A stretch of 64,000 nt of DNA from Nocardioides kongjuensis (GCF_013409625.1 NZ_JACCBF010000001.1:682001-746000); one strand, 5' to 3'. Positions 1 to 9,487 are shown, counted from the first letter of the stretch. The notes: a model not told the origin generated them from the letters alone. Numbers and translations are program-made.

Positions 1-776
1 AGATCGACCTCGCCGCCGGCAACCAGCGGATCAACGAGGGCATCGCGCAGGGTGTCGACGCGATCGTCACGTTCCCGCTGGACGCCAACGCGATCCGCCC
101 CGGGGTCGAGGCCGCCAACGAGGCGGGCATCCCGATCTTCACCTTCCAGGACCTCGGCGGACTGGACGTCACCGGCAAGCTGAAGTTCCCCGACGAGCAG
201 CGCGGTGACGACACCGGCAAGGCACTCGCCGAGATCGCCGGGGGCCAGGGCGAGGCCACGGTCCTGTCGGGCATCCCCACCGACAACATCGAGGCAGCGG
301 TGCGTGGCGCGGTCAAGGGACTCGAGGACGGCGGCATGAAGCTCGTCGGCGACCCCGACAACCAGCGCAACCTCAAGGACGACGCTCCCGAGGCGCAGCG
401 GGTGGCGCAGACGATCTTCCAGAAGTTCCCCGACCTGAAGGCCCTCGTGGTCTACAACTCCGCCTCGGCCACCGGTGCCATCGCGGCCGCCCGCCAGGCA
501 GGCCTGGCGGACAAGGTCGTGATCGGGACGATGGCGGGCGAGGACACCAACATCGCGCAGGTCGAGGACGGCACCCTCGCGCTGTCCTACGACTTCAACG
601 GCCTCGACTACGGCAAGGCCATGGCCGGACTCGTCGAGCGCGCGCTCTCCGGCGAGCAGCTGCACAACGAGGTCGTGGAGGCTCCGCTCGGCGAGGTCTA
701 CACCAAGGACAACGTGGCGGACTACAAGCCGTGGACCGAGCGCCAGACCTACATCAAGATCCCGTCGGGCTTCTGA
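1..776 (+). CDS. Sugar-type ABC transporter substrate-binding protein, 5'-truncated
   Basis: The window opens inside this gene; the frame is read from base 3 and ends in TGA at 774-776. The visible 257 residues look like the C-terminal two thirds of a periplasmic binding protein of the ribose/galactose class (Peripla_BP_4), with stretches such as GVDAIVTFPLDANAI, IPIFTFQDLGG and ALVVYNSASATGAIAAARQAG. The signal peptide and lipobox lie outside the window. It is followed after 4 nt by the ATPase and permease of the same importer, so it should capture the substrate outside the membrane. The substrate is unknown; downstream hydantoinase/DUF917/amidohydrolase genes suggest a cyclic amide, peptide-like or nucleoside-like compound rather than a plain sugar (inference). 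Confidence 0.85.
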   Translation, partial: IDLAAGNQRINEGIAQGVDAIVTFPLDANAIRPGVEAANEAGIPIFTFQDLGGLDVTGKLKFPDEQRGDDTGKALAEIAGGQGEATVLSGIPTDNIEAAVRGAVKGLEDGGMKLVGDPDNQRNLKDDAPEAQRVAQTIFQKFPDLKALVVYNSASATGAIAAARQAGLADKVVIGTMAGEDTNIAQVEDGTLALSYDFNGLDYGKAMAGLVERALSGEQLHNEVVEAPLGEVYTKDNVADYKPWTERQTYIKIPSGF

Positions 777-780
777 GCCG

Positions 781-2334
781 ATGAGCACGATCCGGGACCA
801 GGCCGTGCCGACGAACAGCGTCGTCGTCTCCGGCGTGACCAAGCTCTACGGCGCGACCAAGGCGCTCGCCGGCGTCGACGTCGCGTTCCGCCGGGGGGTC
901 GTGACCGCCGTCGTCGGCGCGAACGGCTCCGGCAAGACCACCCTGCTCCGGGTCGTGTCCGGACTCCTCGACCCGTCCTCCGGGCGGGTCGAGGGGCCCA
1001 CCGGGCGTCCCGTCCGGGGGCTCACCTCGGCCCAGGACGCGGGCATCGTGCTGGTCCCGCAGGAGCCCACGCTCGCCGGGCACCTCACCGTCTGGCAGAA
1101 CGTCAGCCTCGGCCGGTCCGAGGCGGCGAGGGGGCCCTTCCTCCGGGACCGGGCGGCGCGTTCGCTCGCGGCTCGACACCTCGAGGGGCTGCTGCCCGCG
1201 GCGGTCCTCGACCGGGTGACCTCCACCCTCAACAAGTCGTCGCGCCAGCTGGTGCAGCTCGCGGCCGCGATGGCTCGCCGGCCGGTCGTGCTGATGCTCG
1301 ACGAGCCCACGGCGGTCCTCGACGAGGACGGCGTCCAGGCGCTCCACGCACTCATCCGGCGCTTCGTGGCCGAGGGCGGGACGGTCGTGATCGTCTCGCA
1401 CCGGCTGCGCGACGTGCTCGAGCTGGCCGACGACGTCGTCGTGCTGCGCAACGGCCTGGTGAGCCACACCGGTCCGGTCACCCCGCAGACGGAGCACCAG
1501 GTGGTCCGCCTGCTCTCCGCGGAGGAGCGCGAGGACCGTCCGGTCCACCGGCCCGACCGCGGGCACGTCGTCCTGGAGGCGTCGGGCCTGCGCGGCTGGC
1601 GAGGTCTGCACGTCGAGCACCTGCGGGTGCACGCCGGCGAGATCGTCGGCATCGCGGGCCAGAGCGGCAGCGGTCGCTCGCGCCTGGCGTCGGTGCTGGC
1701 CGGCGCCCACCCGGCCGAGGGCGAGGTCCGGGTCGAGGGCACGTCCTTCCGGCTCGGCAGCATCCGCTCGGCCCAGGCCGCGGGGGTCGCCTACATCCCC
1801 GAGGACCGCCAGGTCACCGCGATCCTCGGCAACCAGTCGGTCGCGGCCAACCTGCTCGTCGGTCGTGAGGACGCCACCGTGCGCCGTGGCCCGTTCCGTC
1901 GCCGCGCGGCGGAGCGGAGGGAGAGCGCGGACCTCATCGACCGCTTCGAGGTCCGGCCGCGGGACCCCGAGCGTCACGCCGCCCTGCTCTCGGGCGGCAA
2001 CCAGCAGAAGCTCGTCGTCGGCCGGGCGCTGTCCCGCAAGGCCAAGGTGATCGTGGCCGACGAGCCCACGCAGGGCGTCGACGCCAGCGCCCGGGGCGCC
2101 ATCCACGCCGCTCTCGCGGCGGCCGCTGCCGAGGGCAGCGCCGTGGTCGCCGTGTGCAGCGAGTTCGAGGAGCTCTTCGACCTCTGCGACCGGGTCGTCG
2201 TCGTGCGCGACGGCTCGGTGGTCCTCGACCGCCCCATCGCCCAGGTGAGCCAGGACGAGGTCCTCGCGTCCTCGCTGGGCTCCGACCTTCCCGACCCGAA
2301 CCACGCTCCGAACCCCACGGAGGAGATCCGATGA
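781..2334 (+). CDS. Sugar-type ABC transporter ATP-binding protein (two ATPase domains)
   Basis: A 517-aa RbsA/MglA-type ATPase with two ABC domains in one chain. Domain 1 has a Walker A GANGSGKT at about residues 46-53 and Walker B VLMLDEPTAVLDE. Its signature, LNKSSRQ, is non-canonical, as is common in domain 1 of this family. Domain 2 has a degenerate Walker A GQSGSGRS (Arg for Lys), the signature LSGGNQQK and VIVADEPTQGVD. This asymmetry is usual for carbohydrate-type importers. The ATG lies 4 nt after the binding-protein stop, and the gene's stop overlaps the permease start (ATGA). It energises import across the inner membrane. Confidence 0.93.
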   Translation: MSTIRDQAVPTNSVVVSGVTKLYGATKALAGVDVAFRRGVVTAVVGANGSGKTTLLRVVSGLLDPSSGRVEGPTGRPVRGLTSAQDAGIVLVPQEPTLAGHLTVWQNVSLGRSEAARGPFLRDRAARSLAARHLEGLLPAAVLDRVTSTLNKSSRQLVQLAAAMARRPVVLMLDEPTAVLDEDGVQALHALIRRFVAEGGTVVIVSHRLRDVLELADDVVVLRNGLVSHTGPVTPQTEHQVVRLLSAEEREDRPVHRPDRGHVVLEASGLRGWRGLHVEHLRVHAGEIVGIAGQSGSGRSRLASVLAGAHPAEGEVRVEGTSFRLGSIRSAQAAGVAYIPEDRQVTAILGNQSVAANLLVGREDATVRRGPFRRRAAERRESADLIDRFEVRPRDPERHAALLSGGNQQKLVVGRALSRKAKVIVADEPTQGVDASARGAIHAALAAAAAEGSAVVAVCSEFEELFDLCDRVVVVRDGSVVLDRPIAQVSQDEVLASSLGSDLPDPNHAPNPTEEIR

Positions 2335-3320
2335 CCATGACCCAGCCCTCGACCCAGGCGGCCCCGGTGCCCGAGCCGGTCGTCGCGGCCAGCCCGTCGA
2401 CCCTCAAGCAGCAGGGACTCTTCTTCGCGATCGTCGCGGCGATGTTCCTGCTCGCCATGCCGTTCCTGCCCCAGCTGCGCAGCGGTCCCTACCTGATGGT
2501 CCAGCTGGCGACGTACGCCGCCGTGCTGGTGATGGCGCTCGGCCAGACCTTCGTGGTCGTCCAGGTCGGCTTCGACCTCTCGACCGGCGCGATGCAGGGT
2601 TTCGTCGGCGGCCTGGTCTTCCTCTTCGTCGGCTGGCACCTCGCGGACGGCCTGGTGATCGTGCTGTCGCTGGCCGCGGCCCTCGGCATCGGGCTGCTCG
2701 TGCACGGCCTGCTCATCGCGAAGGGGAAGATGAACTTCTTCATCGTCACCCTGGCGAGCTTCACGATCCTGCCCAGCCTGCTGCGGGTGATCCTCGACGG
2801 TTCGAGCAAGCCGGTCTACAGCCCGGCGCTCGACTCGCTGGCCAACGGCTCGGTGCTCGGGATCCGCACGCCGGTCATCATCGCTGCCGTCGTGTTCGGC
2901 GTGCTGTGGGTGCTGCTGAACCGCACGGTCTTCGGCCGCAACGTGTACGCCGTCGGCAGCAACCGTGAGGCGGCCCGGCTGGCCGGTGTGAACGTGGACC
3001 GGGTCACGATGGCCTGCTACGGCATCTGCGCGCTCTGCGCGGGCATCGCCGGCCTCCTGCTGCTCGGCGCGCTCGGCGCTGCTGACCCGTCGGCGGGCCT
3101 CGGCAACGAGTTCTTCGCGCTCACCGCCGTGCTGCTCGGAGGCACCCGGTTCTCCGGTGGCCAGGGCACCCTGCTCGGCACCCTGCTCGGCCTGCTCTTC
3201 CTCGTCGTGCTGTCCAACATCCTGCTGCTGAGCGGGATGCCCCAGTTCTGGATCGGCGCAGTCCAGGGCGTCGTCCTGCTCATCGCGGTCGGGATCGACC
3301 GAGCGCGTCGCGACGCCTGA
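2331..3320 (+). CDS. Sugar-type ABC transporter permease
   Basis: A 329-aa hydrophobic protein of the RbsC/BPD_transp_2 family with roughly eight to ten membrane segments. The family EAA-like loop region is visible as NVYAVGSNREAARLAGVNVDRV, followed by a C-terminal run of segments. The chosen ATG overlaps the ATPase stop (ATGA at 2331-2334), typical of translational coupling; longer upstream frames would overlap the ATPase gene. Only one permease gene is present, so a homodimer is expected. Substrate is not evident from sequence. Confidence 0.92.
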   Translation: MTMTQPSTQAAPVPEPVVAASPSTLKQQGLFFAIVAAMFLLAMPFLPQLRSGPYLMVQLATYAAVLVMALGQTFVVVQVGFDLSTGAMQGFVGGLVFLFVGWHLADGLVIVLSLAAALGIGLLVHGLLIAKGKMNFFIVTLASFTILPSLLRVILDGSSKPVYSPALDSLANGSVLGIRTPVIIAAVVFGVLWVLLNRTVFGRNVYAVGSNREAARLAGVNVDRVTMACYGICALCAGIAGLLLLGALGAADPSAGLGNEFFALTAVLLGGTRFSGGQGTLLGTLLGLLFLVVLSNILLLSGMPQFWIGAVQGVVLLIAVGIDRARRDA

Positions 3321-3345
3321 CCCACCTTCCCAAGGAGTGAATCCC

Positions 3346-4908
3346 ATGTCCCTTCGCATCGGCATCGACGTCGGAGGCACCAACACCGACGCCGTCGTCC
3401 TCGACGGCCGCACGGTCGTCGCCTCGACCAAGTCGCCCACCACCGAGGACGTCACCATCGGCATCCGCGCCGCCCTCACCGAGGTGCTCGCGGACGTCGA
3501 CCCGGCCGACATCGACTCGGTCTTCATCGGCACCACGCACTTCATCAACGCGATCGCCCAGGCCCGCGGGCTGGAGCGGGTGGCGCTGATCCGCCTCGCC
3601 ACCCCGCCGCAGAGCCTGCTGCCGATGATCGACTGGCCGGACCGGCTGCGCGGGGTCGTGGGCGACGACGTCCACATCGTCGCCGGCGGCGCCCAGTTCG
3701 ACGGCGCCCCGCTCAGCGAGGTCGACGTCGACGGCCTGCGCGACGTGGCGCGCAAGATCGCCGAGTCCGGGGTCCGCCACATCGCGTTGAGCTCGGTCTT
3801 CTCGCCGGTCAACCCGGAGCCCGAGCTGCTCGCCGAGCGCATCCTCGCCGAGGAGCTGCCGGAGGTCTCGATCACCCGCTCGACGCTGGTCGGCCGGGTC
3901 GGGCTGCTGGAGCGCGAGAACGCCACCATCCTCAACGCCTCGCTGCTCGAGCTCGCGGCCCGCGTGATCGACGGGCTGGAGCAGGTGGTGGCGTCGACCG
4001 GCATCGCGGCGCCGATCCTGCTCTCGCAGAACGACGGCACCGTGATGACCCTGGACCGTGCCCGGCTCTACCCGATCTTCACGATCGCCTCCGGACCGAC
4101 GAACTCGATGCGCGGCGCCGCACTGCTGACCGGCATCGAGGACGCGGTCGTCGTCGACGTCGGCGGTACGACGGCCGACATCGGCCTGCTCCAGAGCGGC
4201 TTCCCCCGCGAGTCCACGGTCGCCCTGAGCCTGGCCGGGGTGCGCAGCAACTTCCGGATCCCCGACGTCCTCTCGCTCGCCATCGGTGGCGGCACGATCA
4301 TCGCCGAGGACGGCGGCACGGTCGGCCCCGAGAGCGTGGGGTTCCGGATCACCGAGCAGGCCCGGGTGTTCGGCGGTGACACGCTGACCTTCAGCGACAT
4401 CGCCGTGCGCGCCGGCGCCGACCCGATGGGAGACCCGGCCCTGGTGGCCGACGTGCCGGACGCCACCGTCGCGCAGGCGCTGCGCATCGTGGGCGAGCGC
4501 GTCATCCACGCCGTCGAGAAGGCGAAGCTCAGCGCCGACGACACGCCCGTCGTGGTGGTCGGCGGTGGTGGCCCGCTGCTGCGCGTGGTCCCCGGCCTCG
4601 AGGACCTCGTCGTCCCGGAGCACGCCGGCATCGCCAACGCGGTCGGCGCCGCCTTCGCCGAGGCCGGCGGCGAGGTCGACCGGATCTACGACCTCAGCGG
4701 CACGACCCGGGCCGAGGTGCTGGAGCAGGCGAAGGCCGAGGCGACCGCGCTGGCCGTCGCGTCCGGTGCCGACCCGGCGCAGGTCCGCATCGTCGACGCC
4801 GACGACGTGCCGTTGACCCACCTCGGCGGCGGTTCCGCCGTCCGTGTCCGGGTGAAGGCCGCCGGCCCGTTCGCCCAGCAGCCCGCCACGACCCCGGAAG
4901 GGAACTGA
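3346..4908 (+). CDS. Hydantoinase/oxoprolinase family protein (HyuA-like)
   Basis: A 520-aa protein with the N-terminal GIDVGGTNTDAV phosphate-binding motif and the second ATPase motif VVDVGGTTADIG typical of the hydantoinase A/oxoprolinase (HyuA) family. These enzymes couple ATP hydrolysis to opening of cyclic amides such as hydantoins, 5-oxoproline or N-methylhydantoin. The start is ATG 3346, preceded by AAGGAG at 3332-3337; the in-frame GTG at 3337 overlaps that site and is less likely. No HyuB-type subunit follows. Instead a DUF917 gene starts 1 nt after the stop, an arrangement also known for HyuA homologues. It probably processes whatever the upstream importer brings in; the substrate is unknown. 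Confidence 0.87.
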   Translation: MSLRIGIDVGGTNTDAVVLDGRTVVASTKSPTTEDVTIGIRAALTEVLADVDPADIDSVFIGTTHFINAIAQARGLERVALIRLATPPQSLLPMIDWPDRLRGVVGDDVHIVAGGAQFDGAPLSEVDVDGLRDVARKIAESGVRHIALSSVFSPVNPEPELLAERILAEELPEVSITRSTLVGRVGLLERENATILNASLLELAARVIDGLEQVVASTGIAAPILLSQNDGTVMTLDRARLYPIFTIASGPTNSMRGAALLTGIEDAVVVDVGGTTADIGLLQSGFPRESTVALSLAGVRSNFRIPDVLSLAIGGGTIIAEDGGTVGPESVGFRITEQARVFGGDTLTFSDIAVRAGADPMGDPALVADVPDATVAQALRIVGERVIHAVEKAKLSADDTPVVVVGGGGPLLRVVPGLEDLVVPEHAGIANAVGAAFAEAGGEVDRIYDLSGTTRAEVLEQAKAEATALAVASGADPAQVRIVDADDVPLTHLGGGSAVRVRVKAAGPFAQQPATTPEGN

Positions 4909-4909
4909 C

Positions 4910-5995
4910 ATGCGCATCATCGACGAGGCAGCCCTCGACGACATCACCCTCGGCTCGACGATCCTCGGGTCCGGCGGCGGCGGTGACCCGTACGTCGGCA
5001 TGCTGCTCGCCCGCGACGCCATCCGGCGCTTCGGCCCGGTGAGCCTGGTCGACATCGAGGAGGTGCCGGACGACGCCAACGTCGTGTTCATCGCCGGCAT
5101 CGGCGCGCCCGGGGTGCTGATCGAGAAGCTGCCGCGCGCGGCGGAGTACGAGCGTGTGCTCGACGAGCTCGAGCGGTTCACCGGCGTCACCTACGACTAC
5201 GTGTGCCCCATCGAGGCCGGCGGCCTCAACGCCGTCACCCCGTTCGCGACCGCAGCCGCGCGCAACCTCCCGGTCATCGACGCCGACGGCATGGGACGCG
5301 CGTTCCCGCACCTGGAGATGGTCACCCCGACCCTCTACGGCGGATCCGCGACGCCCATGGTGATGATCGACGAGCACGGCAACACCATGTTCCTGGAGTC
5401 GGCGACGAACTCCTGGGCCGAGGCCTACTCCAGGGCTGCGGTCCTGGCCAGCGGCGCGAACGCCGCCTCGGCGCTGTACCCGATGTCGGGAAGGCAGGCG
5501 AAGGAGTGGCTGGTCCGCGGTGCGCTCTCGATGGCGCAGGACATCGGCCGCACGATCCGCGAGGCGAGGGACGCCCACGTCTCGCCCGTGCACGCCGTGC
5601 TGGAGAAGCAGGGCGGAGTCCTGCTCTTCACGGGCAAGGTGGAGGAGGTCGACCGCCGCAACGAGCGGGGCTGGACCATCGGCACCGCCCACCTGAGCGG
5701 GGTGGACGCGGACAGCGGTCACACGATGACGATCCACTTCCAGAACGAGAACCTGGCGGCCAAGCGTGACGGCGAGGTCGTCGCCAGCAGCCCGGACCTG
5801 ATCATGGCGATGGAGATCGACACCGGTGAGCCGATCCCGGCCGAGGAGATCCGCTACGGCTACCGGGTGGCGGTCATCGGCCTGCCGGCCGACCCGCACT
5901 GGCGCACCGAGGCGGGCATCGAGCTCTCCGGCCCCCGCCGGTTCGGCTACGACATCGACTACCGCCCGGTCGAGGACGCGGTGACGGTCGGGTGA
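4910..5995 (+). CDS. DUF917 domain protein
   Basis: A 361-aa soluble protein matching the DUF917 family: N-terminal GSTILGSGGGGDPYVG, central CPIEAGGLNAVTPFATAA and IDADGMGRAFPHLEM, and a C-terminal region with MAMEIDTGEPI. DUF917 proteins are commonly encoded next to HyuA-like proteins, and some members act on thiohydantoin-type rings, so a role in cyclic amide or peptide turnover is plausible but unproven here. It begins 1 nt after the HyuA-like stop and overlaps the amidohydrolase start (GTGA), so the three are almost certainly one operon. Confidence 0.87.
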   Translation: MRIIDEAALDDITLGSTILGSGGGGDPYVGMLLARDAIRRFGPVSLVDIEEVPDDANVVFIAGIGAPGVLIEKLPRAAEYERVLDELERFTGVTYDYVCPIEAGGLNAVTPFATAAARNLPVIDADGMGRAFPHLEMVTPTLYGGSATPMVMIDEHGNTMFLESATNSWAEAYSRAAVLASGANAASALYPMSGRQAKEWLVRGALSMAQDIGRTIREARDAHVSPVHAVLEKQGGVLLFTGKVEEVDRRNERGWTIGTAHLSGVDADSGHTMTIHFQNENLAAKRDGEVVASSPDLIMAMEIDTGEPIPAEEIRYGYRVAVIGLPADPHWRTEAGIELSGPRRFGYDIDYRPVEDAVTVG

Positions 5996-7209
5996 CCCGC
6001 ACGGTCCTGCGCGGCGGGCGCGTCTTCGACGGCACCGGCGCCGATCCGTTCGCGGCCGACGTCGCGCTCGCCGGGGGCCGGATCGTGGAGGTCGGCGCCG
6101 GCCTGGGGGGCGACGCCGTCATCGACGTGACGGGAGCGCTCGTCGCGCCGGGCCTGATCGACTGCCACGTGCACACGATCTTCGACGGGATGGACCTCGC
6201 TCGCGTGCAGGCCCGGCCGTTCTCGATGGAGTTCTTCGAGGCGATCGGGAACCTGCGGACGATCCTGCACAGCGGGGTGACGACGGTGCGGGACGCCGGA
6301 GGCGCCGACCTGGGGGTGAAGACCGCTGTCGAGCAGGGCCTCGTCGCCGGTCCCCGGATGAGCATCTCCATCTCGGCGCTGAGCCAGACCGGGGGACACG
6401 TCGACGGCTGGAACGTGCACGGCGACCACCAGCGGCTGTTCGTGCCGCACCCCGGCCGGCCCGACTGCGTCGTCGACGGCGTGGAGGACATGCGCAAGCG
6501 CGTGCGCGAGCTGCTCCGCGCCGGTGCCGACACGATCAAGGTGTGCGCATCGGGTGGGGTCATGTCGACCCGCGACGACCCGAGGCACCCGCAGTTCTCC
6601 TACGACGAGCTCGCCGTGTGCGTCGAGGAGGCAGCGGCCGCCGGCGCCTCGGTGATGGCCCATGCCCACGGTGCGGCGGGCATCAAGCAGGCGCTGCGTG
6701 CCGGAGTGCGCTCGATCGAGCACGGTGTGTTCATCGACGACGAGTGCGTCGAGCTGTTCGGCTCCACCGGTGCCTGGCTGGTTCCCACGCTGCTGGCACC
6801 GGTGGCCCTGGTCGAGGCCATCGACGGCGGCATGGTCGTCGCCCCCGAGATGGAGGCGAAGGCGCGCGGCATCGCCGCCACCCATCTCGACGCGGTGGCG
6901 CGGGCCCACGCGGGTGGCGTACGGATCGCGATGGGGACCGACAGCGGCGTGTTCGCCCACGGCAGCGCGCCCCGCGAGCTCGCCTGGCTGGTCCGCGCCG
7001 GCCTCACTCCGGCCCAGGCCCTGCACGCGGCCACCGGCTCGGCAGCCGACCTGCTCGACCGCGACGACATCGGCCGGGTGGCGGCCGGGCGCGTCGCGGA
7101 CCTCGTGGTGCTCGACGGCGACCTCGCCGACCTCGAGCACTTCGCCGACAACCTGCGCCTGGTCCTCCGGGACGGCGAGGTCGTCCGCCGCCGCGAGGGC
7201 GCAGCCTGA
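5992..7209 (+). CDS. Metal-dependent amidohydrolase family protein
   Basis: A 405-aa amidohydrolase of the Xaa-Pro dipeptidase/imidazolonepropionase-like group. Metal-site motifs are visible in order: CHVHTIFD (HxH), DTIKVCASGG with the bridging Lys, VMAHAHG, SIEHGVFIDDE and GTDSGVFAHG with the catalytic Asp. The GTG start overlaps the DUF917 stop by 4 nt. With HyuA-like and DUF917 proteins upstream, it probably hydrolyses a linear or cyclic amide intermediate, or a dipeptide, in the cytoplasm; no signal peptide is present. The exact substrate cannot be read from sequence. Confidence 0.9.
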   Translation: MTRTVLRGGRVFDGTGADPFAADVALAGGRIVEVGAGLGGDAVIDVTGALVAPGLIDCHVHTIFDGMDLARVQARPFSMEFFEAIGNLRTILHSGVTTVRDAGGADLGVKTAVEQGLVAGPRMSISISALSQTGGHVDGWNVHGDHQRLFVPHPGRPDCVVDGVEDMRKRVRELLRAGADTIKVCASGGVMSTRDDPRHPQFSYDELAVCVEEAAAAGASVMAHAHGAAGIKQALRAGVRSIEHGVFIDDECVELFGSTGAWLVPTLLAPVALVEAIDGGMVVAPEMEAKARGIAATHLDAVARAHAGGVRIAMGTDSGVFAHGSAPRELAWLVRAGLTPAQALHAATGSAADLLDRDDIGRVAAGRVADLVVLDGDLADLEHFADNLRLVLRDGEVVRRREGAA

Positions 7210-7212
7210 CGT

Positions 7213-7229
7213 TTGTGCGAACGTATGAA
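7213..7229. promoter_or_regulatory. Candidate operator, copy 1 (TTGTGCGAACGTATGAA)
   Basis: A 17-bp near-palindrome between the amidohydrolase stop and the APC permease start. It matches the site at 12764-12780 at 14 of 17 positions (consensus TTGTGCGAWCGYAYGAA). Both copies lie in the two largest gaps of this catabolic region, in front of two separate operons that flank the PucR-family gene. A PucR-type regulator binding both is an inference. Confidence 0.5.
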
Positions 7230-7334
7230 CGGCAGCGTGCGATCTGTTACCTCCTCGAGGCTGCCCCGGTGTGACCTCCGTCGCCATGATGGCGCCACCT
7301 GGTGCCCGCCGCGGGCGCCTCGGAGGAGGACGAC

Positions 7335-8792
7335 GTGGGACCAGAGACCTCGCAGCGACCGGGGGCCACAGCCCCTCCCACGGGAGGGCACGCTGCGTCG
7401 CACGACGTGCTGAACCGCGGGTTCGGCTTCCGCTCGGCGCTGTCCCTGGCGTTCGCGGACATCTCGCCGATCGTCGCGCTGTACGCGATCTTCGCGCTCG
7501 GCCTGTTCGCCGCCGGCCCGCGCTTCTTCTGGGCGTTCCCGCTGGTGCTGGCCGGCCAGATGCTGGTCGCGCTGGTCTTCGGTGAGCTCGCCTCGCGCTG
7601 GCCGTACGCCGGCAGCGTCTACCAGTGGGCCCGTCACGCCCGCGGCACCGCGTGGGGCTGGACCGCGGCGTGGGCCTACATCTGGGGCCTGACCCTGACC
7701 CTGTCGACGATGGCGTACGCCGCCGCCGGCTTCCTCCTCGAGGCGCTCGACGTCGTCGAGCCGAGCCGGCTGCAGCTGATGGCCGTGTCGATGGGCATCA
7801 TCGGCCTCGGCACCGCGGCCAACATGGTCGGCCGCCAGGTGCTCAAGGTGATGATCATCGCCAGCATCATGTGCGAGATCGTCGGCTCGGTCGTGCTCGG
7901 CATCGTGCTGCTGGCCTTCCACCGGGTCAACCCCGTCTCCACCCTCTTCGACGGCCTCCCGCACGCGGACGGCGGCACCCTGAGCACGATGCTCGTGGCG
8001 ACCGCCTTCGTCGGCTGGGCCTTCCTCGGGTTCGAGTCGGCCGGGTCGATCGCCGAGGAGGTCGAGGAGCCGGAGCGCAACGTGCCGAAGGCGATCGTGC
8101 TCGGCCTGCTGCTCGTCGGCACGATCGTGATGTTCTCGGCCGTCGCCGTCATCCTCGCGATCCCCGACCTGCCCGCCGTCCTCACCGCCCGGACCGGCGA
8201 CCCGGTCTCGGCGACGCTGACCACCCAGCTCGGCGCCTCGATCGCCAAGCCGCTGCTCATCATGTTCGTGATCGGCTTCGTCTCGGCGTTCCTCGCCGTC
8301 CAGTCCGCGGTCTCGCGCGCGGTCTACGGCATGGCCCGCGACGGTGCCCTGCCCGGCGCGAAGGCCCTGTCCCGGCTCGCCGGCCCGGAGCGCATGCCGA
8401 TCCGCGCGATCGGCCTGACCGCCGTCGTGTCCGCGCTGTTCCTGCTCCTCGCGGGATCCGACCTCTACAACGTGCTGGTGAACTTCTCGGTCCTCGGCCC
8501 CTACATCGCCTTCGCGGTGCCGGTCTTCGCCGCCGCCCTGCTCCGGCTCAGCGGCCGCTGGGAGCCGGGTCCCTTCTCGCTGGGCCGCTGGGGTGGCTTC
8601 GTCACCTACGCCGCCGCGGTGTGGCTGGCACTCGAGATCGTCAACGTCCTCTGGCCGCGCACGCAGCCCGGCCAGCCCTGGTACATCAACTGGAGCATGG
8701 TGATCAGCTTGGTAGCGCTCGGCATCGTCGGCGTCGCGGTCTACGCGAGCCGGCGCGACAGGATCAGCGAGCCGGTGGGGGAGCGGTCGTGA
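7335..8792 (+). CDS. APC-family amino acid/amine permease
   Basis: A 485-aa integral membrane protein of the amino acid-polyamine-organocation superfamily with about 12 hydrophobic segments. The N-terminal FGFRSALSLAFADISPIVALYAIF region and a WPYAGSVYQWARH segment match the family. The start is GTG 7335, preceded by GGAGGAGG at 7322-7329; an in-frame GTG at 7302 lacks a site. The stop overlaps the next SDR start (GTGA). It likely imports an amino acid, amine or amide for the SDR/deacetylase enzymes that follow. Confidence 0.9.
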   Translation: MGPETSQRPGATAPPTGGHAASHDVLNRGFGFRSALSLAFADISPIVALYAIFALGLFAAGPRFFWAFPLVLAGQMLVALVFGELASRWPYAGSVYQWARHARGTAWGWTAAWAYIWGLTLTLSTMAYAAAGFLLEALDVVEPSRLQLMAVSMGIIGLGTAANMVGRQVLKVMIIASIMCEIVGSVVLGIVLLAFHRVNPVSTLFDGLPHADGGTLSTMLVATAFVGWAFLGFESAGSIAEEVEEPERNVPKAIVLGLLLVGTIVMFSAVAVILAIPDLPAVLTARTGDPVSATLTTQLGASIAKPLLIMFVIGFVSAFLAVQSAVSRAVYGMARDGALPGAKALSRLAGPERMPIRAIGLTAVVSALFLLLAGSDLYNVLVNFSVLGPYIAFAVPVFAAALLRLSGRWEPGPFSLGRWGGFVTYAAAVWLALEIVNVLWPRTQPGQPWYINWSMVISLVALGIVGVAVYASRRDRISEPVGERS

Positions 8793-9487
8793 GCGGGCGG
8801 GACGCGCGCGTCGCCGTCGTCACCGGCGCCGCCTCCGGCATCGGCGCGGCCGTGTGCCGCGCGCTGGAGGAGACCGGGTGGACCGTGTGCGGCATGGACA
8901 TGCGCCGGGCCGACCACCTCGAGCACACGGTCGTCTGCGACGTCTCGGACCCGCACGCCGTCAAGGCGGGACTCGCCCGGGTGCAGGCGGAGGTCGGGCC
9001 GATCGGCGCGCTCGTCACGGCCGCCGGCCACTACGAGCTGGTGCCGTTCTCCGAGATCGGGGAGGACCGGTGGGCGCGGATGATGCGCGTCCACATCGGC
9101 GGCCTGCTCAACCCGGTGCGCGAGGTGCTGCCCGGCATGATCGAGCGGGGGGAGGGTGCGATCGTCGCGATCTCCTCCGAGCTCGGCATCGGCGGCACCG
9201 AGAGCGAGGCGCACTACTCCGCCGCCAAGGGCGCGATCCTCGGCTTCGTCCGCAGCCTCGGCGCCGAGGTCGCCGGGCACGGCGTCCGCATCAACGCAGT
9301 GGCGCCCGGCCCGACGGACACCCCGCTGCTGCCCGCGCCGCAGCGCACGCCGGAGTACCTCGCCTCGCTGCCCGCCCGCGCCCTCGGCCAGCCGGAGGAC
9401 ATCGCGCAGGCCGTGCAGTTCCTCGTCGACGAGGGTGGCTTCTGCTTCGGCGAAGTCATCTCGCCCAACATGGGAGCAGTGATCTGA
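8789..9487 (+). CDS. SDR family oxidoreductase (first of two)
   Basis: A 232-aa classical short-chain dehydrogenase with the cofactor motif TGAASGIGA near the N-terminus, a degenerate NNAG region (VTAAGHYEL), the active-site YSAAKG and NAVAPGPTDTPLL. The GTG start overlaps the permease stop, and its TGA shares one base with the next ATG. At 232 aa it is slightly short but complete. Substrate unknown; the tandem SDR pair next to a permease suggests stepwise oxidation or reduction of an imported alcohol or ketone. Confidence 0.9.
   Translation: MSGRDARVAVVTGAASGIGAAVCRALEETGWTVCGMDMRRADHLEHTVVCDVSDPHAVKAGLARVQAEVGPIGALVTAAGHYELVPFSEIGEDRWARMMRVHIGGLLNPVREVLPGMIERGEGAIVAISSELGIGGTESEAHYSAAKGAILGFVRSLGAEVAGHGVRINAVAPGPTDTPLLPAPQRTPEYLASLPARALGQPEDIAQAVQFLVDEGGFCFGEVISPNMGAVI

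Noticed and set aside
754..2304. 516-codon minus-strand frame opposite the ABC ATPase
   Set aside because: Shadow of the ATPase gene, with no recognisable motif.
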